Source of the DNA: Chromatiales bacterium
GTDB lineage: Bacteria; Pseudomonadota; Gammaproteobacteria; Poriferisulfidales; Oxydemutatoraceae
Direction: 5' to 3'
NCBI GenBank assembly: GCA_014323925.1
Contig: JACONC010000001.1
Location: 131,942 to 195,941 of the forward strand
DNA length: 64,000 bases
Below are positions 61,101 to 64,000 of this stretch, in pieces; the first letter of the stretch is position 1, and each line of letters starts with the position of its first letter. Position numbers and translations under genes: made by a program. Under the pieces are notes generated by a model. It saw only the letters and a list, made by a program, of their open reading frames with translations, was not told the DNA's origin and ran no database searches.

Positions 61101-64000
61101 TAGTACTAACGCAAACAGATGGCACAACGATGATTCCACTGGCTGAGGATTTTGCGCCGACCACGACGACCTATACTGCGCGTGTAGCAAACACGGTAGC
61201 GCAAGTGCGGGTGATACCCACAGTGAACCACCCTCGTGCGACTATCCGAGTCAATGGCCATACAGTAGCTAGCAGTGCGATCAGTAGAAATATTGATCTA
61301 ACCGAAGGTGGAGCGACAACGATTACGATTGTTGTTACTGCGGAGGATAGGCTTACGACTGAGACCTACACAGTGAATGTGCGCCGCGCGCCGAGCAGTG
61401 ATGCGAGCTTGAGTAATTTAGTGCTAACGCAAACCGATGGGACAACGATTATTCCACTGGCTGAGACTTTTGCGTCGACAACGACGACCTATACCGCGCA
61501 GGTAGCGAACACGATAGCGCAAGTACGAGTGATACCTACCATGAACCACCCTAATGCGACTATCCGAGTAGGTAGTGAAACAGTAGCGAGTGGTGCGACT
61601 AGTGGAGCGATTGAGCTAACCGAAGGTGGAGTCACAACGATTACGATTGTCGTCACTGCGCAAGACCAAGAGACGACAGAGACTTACACAGTGGCTGTGA
61701 CCCGTGCGCCAAGTAGTGATGCGCGCTTGAGTGATTTGGCGGTGTCGGAAGGAGAATTAACACCACCCTTTAGCAGTAATGAGGTGATTTATAGTGTGTC
61801 GGTAGTCAATGCGACAGCAACGATAACCGTGACGCCAACGGCAACTAATGCCAATGCAACTATCACAATCGGTGATGAGACAGTAGTGAGTGGTAGCGCA
61901 AGTGGTGCCATTAGCTTAACCGAAGGTGGAGTGACAACGATTACGATTGTGGTCACTGCGCAAGACAGAGAAACGACAGAAACTTACACAGTGGCTGTGA
62001 CCCGTGCGCCAAGCAGTGATGCGAGCTTAAGTAATTTAGTGCTAACGCAAGTAGATGGAACAACGATTGTTCCACTGGCTGAGGATTTTGCGCCGACAAC
62101 GACGACCTATACAGTGCGTGTCGAGAACAGAGTAGCGCAAGTGCGAGTGATGCCGACAGCAAATAATGCCAATGCAACTATCACAGTAGATGATGAGACG
62201 GTAGACAGTGGCAATGCGAGTGAACCCATTGCATTAGCCGAAGGTGAAGTCACCACGATTACGATAGTCGTGACCGCCCAAGACACCACGACCAATACCT
62301 ATACGATAGCAGTGAGCCGAGCGCCTAGTGCCGATGCGACCTTAAATGCATTGACGGTATCGGAAGGCAGACTAAGCCCACCCTTTAATAGCACGACAAG
62401 AACCTATACGGCATCAGTGGTAAATGATGTTGCGAGTCTAACAGTGACGCCGACGGCAAACAATGCCAATGCAACTATCACAGTAGATGATGAGACCATA
62501 GTGAGTGGTAGCGCAAGTAGTGCCATTCGCTTAGCCGAAGGTGAAGTCACCACAATAACGATAGTAGTGACCGCCCAAGACAGCACGACCAATACCTATA
62601 CGATAGCAGTGACCCGAGCGCCGAGCAGTGATGCGAGCTTGAGTAATTTAGTGCTAACACAAACAGATGGAACAACGATTATTCCACTGGATGAGACTTT
62701 TGCGCCGACCACGACGACCTATACAGCGCGTGTCGAGAACACAGTAGCGCAAGTGCGAGTGGTACCAACAGTGACTCACCCTAATGCGACTATCGCAGTA
62801 GAGGGTCAGGCAGTAGTGAGTGGTAGCACAAGTAGTGCCGTTGCATTAGCCGAAGGTGAAGTCACCACGGTTACGATAGTGGTGACCGCCCAAGACAGCA
62901 CGACCAATACCTATACGATAGCCGTATCTCGCGCACCAAGTAGTGATGCGACCTTAAATGCATTGACGGTGTCGTCAGGACAATTAACACCACCCTTTAG
63001 GAGTGATGAGGTGATTTATAGTATGCCGGTAGTCAATTCGACACAAACGATAACCGTGACGCCAACGGCAAATAATGCCAATGCAACTATCACGGTAGAT
63101 GGTCAGGTAGTAGTGAGTGGTAGCGCAAGTAGTGCCATTGCATTAGCCGAAGGTGAAGTCACCACAATAACGATAGTCGTGACCGCACAAGACACCACGA
63201 TAAATACCTATACGATAGCAGTGCGCCGTGACCCGAGTGCCGATGCAAGTTTGAGTAATTTAATGGTATCGCCAGGAACACTAAGCGAGACCTTTGGTAG
63301 CACAACACTGAACTATACGGTATCGGTTGTTAATAACATTGGGGAGCTAACCGTGATGCCGACGGCAACTAATGAGAATGCAACTATCACAGTAGATGAT
63401 GAGGCAGTAGTGAGTGGTCGCGCAAGTAGTGTCATTCGCTTAGCCGAAGGTGAAGTCACCACGATTACGATTATAGTGACCGCCCAAGACGGGAGAACGA
63501 ATAGAACCTACTCGATAGTTGTGACCCGTCAAGGAAGTGCAGATGCAACCTTAAGCACATTGACAGTATCGTCAGGCAGACTAAACCCGGCCTTTAATAG
63601 CACAACACGGAGCTATACAGTATCGGTTGTTAATGACATTGAGCAGCTCACCGTGATGCCGACCGCGACTAATGAGAATGCAGCTATCACGGTAGATGAT
63701 GAGACAGTAGTGAGTGGTAGCGCAAGTAGTGCCATTGAATTAGCTGAAGGTGAAGTGACCACGATTGCGATTACGGTGACTGCCCAAGACGGCACGACCA
63801 ATACCTACACGATAGCAGTGAGCCGTGACCCAAGTGCAGATGCGACTTTGAGTGATTTAGTGGTATCGCCAGGCACATTAAACGAGACCTTTGGTAGCAC
63901 AACACTGAGCTATACAGTATCGGTTGTTAATGATATTGAGCAGCTAACTGTGACCCCAATGGCAACTAATGAGAATGCAGCTATCACAGTAGATGATGAG
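40166..64000 (+). CDS. Giant secreted surface protein, GLUG and cadherin-like repeats (3' end outside window)
   Basis: One uninterrupted frame of 7945 codons that reaches the window edge. The N terminus has a 33-residue polar stretch and a hydrophobic signal (LNFFSTFLLPTLILALLW) with probable cleavage AVA-QQ at residue 58. Then come eleven modules starting near residues 83, 616, 1342, 1818, 2447, 2930, 3435, 3983, 4683, 5226 and 5702. Each has a TDDDGV-DIDKDGDGLIELC aspartate stretch, Cys-rich TTGCP-GCRGYELV, an FEGN-HTISNL strand, 5-14 GLUG repeats (GGLVG, ITNSYATG), and a cadherin-like beta-sandwich. From residue 6226 at least 17 cadherin-like domains follow. Probable adhesin, by analogy; secretion route unknown because the C terminus is missing. 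Confidence 0.88.
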   Translation, partial: MQGDHKFHPKLLVQIDDHAIVPQNHYRHKLATKKRLNFFSTFLLPTLILALLWQPAVAQQSALPACAQAIADNDNDGVSAAIDIDKDNDGLIELCSLEGLDAIRHQLDGMGYRANSTATAITTGCPDDGCRGYELVRSLDFAEASSYDGGSVNTAWTTGVGWLPIGTSDQPFNAVFEGNSHTLSNLMIDTPIDTPNNDSFGLFGETSVDSTVANIGMLDVDITGHSRVGGLVGNNGGSITNSYATGAVSGENNVGGLVGFHSGSITNSYATSTVPGKLNAGGLVGNNQGSITNSYATGDVTGTGNRVGGLVGSGTGSITNSYATGVATATGDSVGSLVGRTASSASITNSYATGAATGRDNVGGLVGENAGSITNSYATGDVTGTGNRVGRLVGENAGSITNSYASGDVTGLDDVGDLVGESSGSITDSEARDINALQMPTTTTGIYSEWNTADWDFGNALQFPALRYTSGADLENPACGGVGQPNCGSLLPNQLLSLLDNLEVSNGLLIPEFDPQRLAYDVVVDESVNSITLQATVADGLITIRGDGLGGQATTGKGTIRQNIDLNPSDDTLITVEVFEGRKPANYMVTVGRTNLPACTLDILDTDDDGVPIFMDIDRDGDGLIELCDLEGLDAMRYQLDGSGYQANSTATAITTGCPEVGCRGYELVRSLDFAEAESYRSGRINTAWTMGVGWLPIGTEDQRFNARFEGNSHTISNLTIDRRSADGIGLFSDAGSNSIITNIGMLDVDNTGGDGVGGLVGFSFGSITNSYATGAVAGDTQVGGLVGTNDGGSITNSHARSGVLGQEDVGGLVGYNDRAGINDGGSITNSYATGDVTGDDNVGGLIGYNDGGSITNSYATGGVAGDIQVGGLVGESDGSITDSRASGEVTGNEEIGGLLGFNIGSITNSHATGAVDGSDDVGGLVGENRGSITNSYATGDVDGSDDSAGGLAGFNVGSITNSYASGEVDGSDRVGGLVGNNQLIGGNQRGHITNSYASGEVTGNENVGGLIGFNFGSITNSHATGAVDGSEDVGGLVGENSAADITNSYARGEVIGGSQAGGLVGRNRGRITNSYARGEVTGDSDLGGLVGINVGGGSITNNYATGDVTGNENVGGLAGINQDTIINSYASGEANGQPSILVGSEAGSTMNSMPRTMTQLQSPTTATGIYQQWGTANWDFGNQWQYPALKYSRGSDPDNPACGIAGQPSCSSLLSNQLPSTLDSLAVSNGLLVPAFDPRRPVYDVEVSAGVVNSITLQATASMDSVITIRNDGMGERSTTATIRQDIPLNDSGVTLITIEVSQTNGRPMGNYMLTTMSIDLPACTQDLADTDDDGVLASVDIDKDGDGLIELCSLEGLNATRYQLDGTGYRADSNTDIITTGCPENRCRGYELVRSLDFAEAGSYDSARIDTTWTTEAGWLPIGTGDEPFSAVFEGNGHTISNLRIDRPADDDIGLFGQIANNSIMTNVGLLNVDIEGREQVGSLVGESRGNITNSYATGDVTGDTQQVGGLVGFNFGRITNSYATSDVTGDTQIGGLIGFNGGNITNSYATGDVTGDTQVGGLVGDSQRGDITDSYATGNVSASTAVGSLVGLNGGLSNITNSHASGDVNGQRPVGGLVGDNGGRPATNSRYLSIRELQSSTTATDIYSGWDATDWDFGNQLLSPTLKYAAGPVPENPACGIAGQPSCGSLLPDQLLSLLDNLTLSHGLLTPEFNPQRKVYDLEFDGSLNSITLDATATTDSVITIRSGDIEAQSTTITIRQDVPLNAEGVTLITLEVSNGRTATDYLFTVMPINLPACTRNLSDTDDDAVPAVIDIDKDGDGLIELCSLEGLDAIRHQLDGTGYRANTTATLITTGCPEGGCRGYELVQSLDFAEADSYDAGSYDSGRINTAWTTGVGWLPIGNVAFLFNAIFEGNGQTISNLMIDRSSDRIGLFAGISFNSKITNIGLLNIDNKGNNDVGGLVGDNRGGSITNSYATGAVTGIRRVGGLVGLNENGSITNSHAMIDVDGSDRVGGLVGENRGSITNSYAMVDMRGMDEVGGLVGFSDGSITNSYATGAVSGNSRVGGLVGENANSITNSHAMVDVTGNDSRIGGLVGFNGSPIVGNNANITNSYATGSVMGSSAVGGLVGFNGSLMSGNNANITNSYATGKVMGNIQVGGLVGVHSRGIITNSYATSAVSGNGRVGGLVGQNISSITNSYATGNVRGNVRVGSLVGQNTGSITNSYAAGDVNGQRPGPVDGLVGENSRGGTATNSSYLPIGELQSPTTPTATLYSRWNTTDWDFGNQLQLPTLKYTTGPDRDNPTCGIAGQPSCGSLLPNQFMSLLDNLTVSPGIFTPEFNPQRQAYDIIEVDGALNSITLQATATTDSVITIRSDNIEAQSTTFTIRQDVPINAEGVTLITIEVSDGITETEYRLTVMPTNLPACTRNLSDTDDDGVLAGIDIDKDGDGLIELCSLEGLNAIRHRLDGRGYQANSTATLIATGCPERGCRGYELVRSLDFAEADSYDAGSYGSGRVNTAWTMGTGWLPIGTSDQPLRAVFEGNGHTISNLMINRPAGDNIGLFAAIANNSTMTNVGLLNVDITGNDVVGSLVGSSSGSITNSYATGEVVGNTQVGGLVGSNPGSITNSYATAGVTGDSRVGGLVGDSLFGSITNSYATGSVTGGSRVGGLISDSQRGSITNSYATGNVSGSTEVGSLVGLNSVFSNITNSYAVGDVNGQRPLDGLVGNDDGRDRTTNSLYLSIEELQSPTTATIYSGWDTTDWDFGTQLRTPTLKYATGADTDNPACGSAGQPSCGSLLPDQFLNLLDNLTVSHGILTPEFNQQRQAYDIIEIDGSIINSITLQARAATDSVITIRSDRIEAQSTTVTIRQDVPLNAEGVTLITIEVSDERTATKYRLTALPINLPFCTLDLADTDDDGVPRTTDVDKDGDGLIELCSLEGLDAIRHQLDGRGYRANSTATLITTGCPEGGCRGYELVRSLDFAEADSYDSEDINTAWTTGAGWLPIGTGSQPFGAVFEGNGYTISNLMIDRPADERVGLFSATANDSTVANVGLLNVDNTGGSDVGSLVGDNRGSITNSYATGDVRGTNEVGGLVGENTGNITNSYAMVDVIGDSTWTGGLVGISFDSGSITNSYATGDVRGIIEVGGLVGQNTGTITNSYATGDVDGNNSVGGLVGQNTGIMMNSYATGSVSGQENVGGLVGQNTGSITNSYAVGDVNGQRLGSLDGLVGENRGGTITPNSRYLSIGELQSPTTATIYSGWDTADWDFSNPSRTPTLKYTTGPDPDNNPACDVAGQPSCGSLLPDQFLSLLDNLTVSDGILTPEFNSQRQVYDIIEINGFLNSITLQATATTDIVITIRSERIEAQSTTVTILQEVPLNAEGVTPITIAVSDERTTTDYRLTAMPINLPACTRELEDTDNDGVLAAIDIDKDGDGLIELCSLEGLDAIRHQLDGHGYRANSTATLITTGCPEGGCRGYELVQSLDFEEVGSYDSGRIDTTWTTATGWLPIGTFSAIFEGNSHTISNLMINRPDDGSIGLFSVIASNSTMTNVGLLNVDIAGNNWVGSLVGDNRGSITNSYAMGDVAGTGNRVGGLVGENTGSITHSYAMVDVTGNNNWTGGLVGFNGSFIGDNTVSITNSYATGDVTGSDTVGGLVGFNGSITGGSNSNITNSYARGAVRGNSNVGGLVGENTGIITNSYATSDVDGNLNVGGLVGFNPGSITNGYATGDVTGTGDRVGGLVGSHTGSITNSYATGDVMGGNQVGSLVGGSAPSSSITNSYSASNVNGINSRRSIDELQSPTTPTGIYSEWNTANWDFSNPLRTPKLKYTTGPDTANPACGIAGQPSCDSLLPDQFLSLLDNLTVSSGLLMPEFNPQRKAYDLEFDGSLNSITLQATATSDSVITIRSDDIEAQSTTITIRQDIPLNAEGVTLITIEVSDERTTTDYRLTAMPINLSSCTQALADTDNDGVPAVIDIDKDGDGLIELCSLEGLDAIRNQLDGTGYRANSTATLITTGCPEDGGCRGYELVQNLDFEQAGSYDSGRINTAWTTEPGWLPIGTRTEQFAAVFEGNDHTISNLMIDRPDDSRIGLFGATANNSSMTNVGLLNVDNTGNSFVGGLVGDSTGSITNSYVTGSVMGSSAVGGLVGENNFNITDSYATGNVMGGRWVGGLTGLNNGGSITNSYAMGEVTGTSNSVGGLVGENNSAGRITNSYAMVDVIGNDSWTGGLVGSNDSSITDSHSTGEVRGPDQVGGLVGANTGIITNSYATGDVIGIGDVIESIRWVGGLVGVNGSITDQSIAGRITNSYATGEVMGSIQVGGLVGENAKGSITNSYATGNVNGNNGLGGLAGQNQDSITNSYATGDVTGNQWVGGLVGINGSAIDENNPNITNSYATGQVMGNIQVGGLVGFNGSTVGASNSNITNSYATGNVDGTDRVGGLVGFNGSLSGGNPGSITNSYATGDVTGTGNRVGDLVGENDRGTIMDNRYLSIGELQSSTTATDIYSGWDTANWDFSNPLRTPKLKYTIGPDRDNPACGIAGQPSCGSLLPNQFMSLLNNLTVSEGILTPEFNPQRQAYDIIEIDGSAINSITVDAAATTDSVITIRSDRLGEQSTTVTIRQDVPLNAEGVTLITIEVFDGETTTKYRLTAIPINLPACTQDIADTDNDGVLAGIDIDKDGDGLIELCSLEGLDAIRHRLDGTGYRATSTATLVTTGCPEGGCRGYELVRSLDFAEANSYDSEDINTVWTTGAGWLPIGTFRAIFEGNDHTISNLMINRPADTRIGLFGATANNSTMTHVGLLNVDITGGSFVGSLVNRNDGRITNSYATGAVRGNNDVGGLVGINGPSGRMTNSYAIVDVTATGSRIGGLAGENSGSITNSYATSAVTGEDNSVGGLAGINGPSGRITNSYAAGAVRGNADNVGGLVGFSNGSITNSYATGAARGDGANVGGLVGYNGTVFTSNEGHITNSYATGTVRGASQVGGLVGFNGSIAGNNSGNITNSYATGDVSGQRTDIGDLVGENSRGTITNSLSRTIEQLQSPTTTTGIYREWNIANWDFSNPLQSPALKYTTGPDTDNLACGIARQPSCGSLLPDQFLSLLNNLTVSNGLLTSAFNPQRLVYGIDPDGSADSITLQATAIMDSVITIRSDGIGEQSTTATIRQDVPLNAEGVTLITIEVSNRGTITDYLLTVASIDLPACTQDIADTDDDGVLAGIDVDKDGDGLIELCSLEGLDAIRYQLDGRGYRATRTAPQITTGCPDDGCRGYELVRSLDFAEARSYDSRSINRTWTMTPGWLPIGDDSQSFNAIFEGNGQTISNLMIDRPADSRVGLFGDTANNSRMTNVGLLNVDNTGGSDVGSLVGLNGGSITNSYATGAVHGNGANVGGLVGNSSGRITNSYATVEVTGNTTVGGLVGLNDDGSITNSYATGDVIGNTRVGGLVGRSRDGTITNSYATGAVTGTGTANRLGSLVGWLSDGNITNSYATGAVRGNGENVGGLVGLNNDGSTTNSSQQTIAELQSPTMAIYSGWDTADWDFGNQSQLPALKYTTGPDADNPACGIAGQPSCDSLLANQFPILLDNLTLSDGLLTPEFNPQRRFYDMTIDGSVNSITLQATATTDSVITIRSDGVAEQSAMATISQDVPLNAEGVILITIEVSDGRTAIDYLLTVVPLPPCLPYLSDTDDDGVSAAIDIDKDGDGLIELCSLEGLDAIRHQLNGSGYRATSTAPRITTGCPDNVCRGYELVRNLDFAEAGSYDSEDINTAWTTAAGWLPISTFRAVFDGNNHTISNLMIDRPTDRIGLFGATDSGFIMTNVALLDVDITGRTDVGSLVGYNKEGSITNSYATGDVTGTGNNVGGLVGHNFGGSITNSYATCAVRGDERVGGLVGFNGSIGGGNAANITNSYATGDVSGQGVQVGGLVGSQSGGIITNSHATGAVRGSSEVGGLVGTSDEGSITNSYAAGAVDGNNRVGGLVGLNGGSITNSYATGIVEGGANFVGGLVGGGAGRVVNSYATGDVTGDGNVGGLFGGSGLSAPATNSYASGNVNGENSGLPLEQLQSPTAATGIYSQWSTANWDFGNAFQLPALKYTRGSDPANPACGVAGQPSCDSLLPNQHPIPLDNLTVLNGLLMPEFNPQRLIYDVGVGSRVTSITVDATATTDSVIIIRSDGIGEQSSTATISQEVPATAAARTMMTIEVSDGRAPTNYTLTVVLANNDASLSDLELTQTDGTPIQLDQTFAPTTTTYTARVENPIAQVRVVPTVNRPNATVTVDGNEESSGTPSSDIMLTEGGVTTITIVVTAEDQETTETYTVAVARPPSSDANLSDLVLTQSDGTTIIPLAEDFATTTTTYTARVDNTVAQLQVMPTAHPNANITVGSETVASGGQSSDIPLTAGGVTTITVVVTAQDGRAMQRYTIAVSRPLSSDANLSDLVVTQTDGTPIQLDETFAPTTTTYTVRVENTVAQVQVMPTAHPNANITVDSSTVVSGERSGEIDLTEGGVTTITIVVNSQDRQTTETYTVFVTRAPSSDASLSDLVLTQADGTTIIPLDQTFAPTTTTYTARVENTIAQLQVISTAHPNATIIIAGINTFVIGQRSAEFDLIEGEVTTITIIVTSQDTETEEVYTVAVTRLLSSDATLSDLVLTQTDGTPIQLDETFAPTTTTYTVRVENTIAQVQVTPTVNNRNATIRVGDDTVASGEQSREIDLTEGEVTTITIVVTAQNRQTTETYTVAVTRLLSSDATLRDLVLTQTDGTPIELDETFAPTTTTYTVRVEHAIAQVRVIPTVNHPNATIQVASETVASGGQSSNIPLTAGEVTTITVVVTAQNGETTRTYAIAVIRAASGDASLSGLELVYVISDSETVIDIFEESTTTYTVFVPNRLMQAKVKPTASEGALSTITVSAENFTTATVASDSATAEFVPLEAVGENTTITIVVTAPNEIAQITYRILLIRVAEDASPDASLSNLVLTQTDGTTMIPLAEDFAPTTTTYTARVANTVAQVRVIPTVNHPRATIRVNGHTVASSAISRNIDLTEGGATTITIVVTAEDRLTTETYTVNVRRAPSSDASLSNLVLTQTDGTTIIPLAETFASTTTTYTAQVANTIAQVRVIPTMNHPNATIRVGSETVASGATSGAIELTEGGVTTITIVVTAQDQETTETYTVAVTRAPSSDARLSDLAVSEGELTPPFSSNEVIYSVSVVNATATITVTPTATNANATITIGDETVVSGSASGAISLTEGGVTTITIVVTAQDRETTETYTVAVTRAPSSDASLSNLVLTQVDGTTIVPLAEDFAPTTTTYTVRVENRVAQVRVMPTANNANATITVDDETVDSGNASEPIALAEGEVTTITIVVTAQDTTTNTYTIAVSRAPSADATLNALTVSEGRLSPPFNSTTRTYTASVVNDVASLTVTPTANNANATITVDDETIVSGSASSAIRLAEGEVTTITIVVTAQDSTTNTYTIAVTRAPSSDASLSNLVLTQTDGTTIIPLDETFAPTTTTYTARVENTVAQVRVVPTVTHPNATIAVEGQAVVSGSTSSAVALAEGEVTTVTIVVTAQDSTTNTYTIAVSRAPSSDATLNALTVSSGQLTPPFRSDEVIYSMPVVNSTQTITVTPTANNANATITVDGQVVVSGSASSAIALAEGEVTTITIVVTAQDTTINTYTIAVRRDPSADASLSNLMVSPGTLSETFGSTTLNYTVSVVNNIGELTVMPTATNENATITVDDEAVVSGRASSVIRLAEGEVTTITIIVTAQDGRTNRTYSIVVTRQGSADATLSTLTVSSGRLNPAFNSTTRSYTVSVVNDIEQLTVMPTATNENAAITVDDETVVSGSASSAIELAEGEVTTIAITVTAQDGTTNTYTIAVSRDPSADATLSDLVVSPGTLNETFGSTTLSYTVSVVNDIEQLTVTPMATNENAAITVDDE
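40412..58840 (+). repeat. Eleven large coding modules with internal GLUG arrays
   Basis: Module starts (first base of the DIDKDGDG-type codon run): 40412, 42011, 44189, 45617, 47504, 48953, 50468, 52112, 54212, 55841, 57269. All are in the same frame. By eye the GLUG copy number per module is about 7, 14, 5, 10, 5, 6, 8, 12, 7, 5 and 8 (about 87 in all), each copy near 80 bases. The flanking Cys-rich and beta-sandwich parts are nearly constant in length. Module size therefore tracks GLUG number (1.4-2.2 kb). Confidence 0.88.
58841..64000 (+). repeat. At least 17 tandem cadherin-like domains
   Basis: Units of about 295-345 bases begin with a DASLSDL-type strand near 58844, 59162, 59477, 59792, 60107, 60422, 60737, 61082, 61400, 61715, 62020, 62330, 62632, 62945, 63240, 63540 and 63840 (approximate). 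Each contains TYTARVEN, ATITVDDE and TTITIVVTAQD strands and ends in TYTIAVSR. This is the pattern of the cadherin-like beta-sandwich family (Pfam PF12733 from memory). Two subtypes alternate: one with LTQTDGT-PIQLDETFAPTTT, one with LTVSSGRLNPAFNSTT. The last is cut by the window end. Confidence 0.85.

Noticed and set aside
41374..63801. Many 60-110-codon frames antisense to the giant gene
   Set aside because: They recur at the same place in successive modules or domains (for example near 43589, 48353, 49868, 51485, 53612), so they are by-products of the repeats rather than genes.

Overview
The window reads as a chromosome segment of an uncultivated-type Gram-negative bacterium, most likely a gammaproteobacterium. 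Support comes from the gene order trpF-trpB-trpA-accD-folC-dedD-cvpA-purF, which is typical of gammaproteobacteria, from LpxH (lipid A synthesis), an RF2 gene with programmed frameshift, class Ia ribonucleotide reductase genes, and an outer-membrane secretin. I cannot name a genus. No rRNA, tRNA, CRISPR array, transposase, integrase or phage gene was seen.

Positions 1-31425 are a dense housekeeping region: xthA and an AmpG-like permease (+), a ctpA-yajL pair (-), a 1.3-kb gene-free stretch holding a cluster of DnaA boxes, nrdA-nrdB (+), a one-carbon cluster on the minus strand (5-formyl-THF cyclo-ligase, a formylmethanofuran:H4MPT formyltransferase homologue, folD, with a DUF4396-like membrane protein gene just upstream of their 3' neighbours), ilvD (-) divergent from prfB-lysS (+), alaS, the trp/acc/fol/pur operon, an L,D-transpeptidase, a MOFRL-type glycerate kinase, and a cyclophilin-lpxH pair (-). 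The Ftr homologue is the biochemical surprise: it belongs to methanofuran/methanopterin C1 chemistry yet sits between two folate enzymes.

Positions 31565-39967 form one tightly coupled operon (mostly ATGA/GTGA overlaps) for a type IVb-like pilus: secretin lipoprotein, PilO2-like protein, small bitopic protein, PilP-like protein, PilQ/GspE-type ATPase, major-pilin-like prepilin, PilR/GspF-type platform protein, a prepilin whose cleavage motif is quadruplicated, and a PilV-like long minor prepilin. No prepilin peptidase is in view.

Positions 40166-64000 are a single open frame that runs off the window: at least 7945 codons of a secreted giant surface protein. It has a signal peptide, eleven large modules (calcium-binding-like aspartate stretch, Cys-rich segment, 5-14 GLUG repeats, one cadherin-like beta-sandwich), then at least 17 tandem cadherin-like domains of about 100 residues. 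Lying directly after the pilus operon, it is a probable adhesin or surface filament.

A genome-style trait runs through the whole window: short perfect or near-perfect tandem duplications (10-33 bp) at a dozen loci, in multiples of three inside genes and not so outside, several straddling stop codons.
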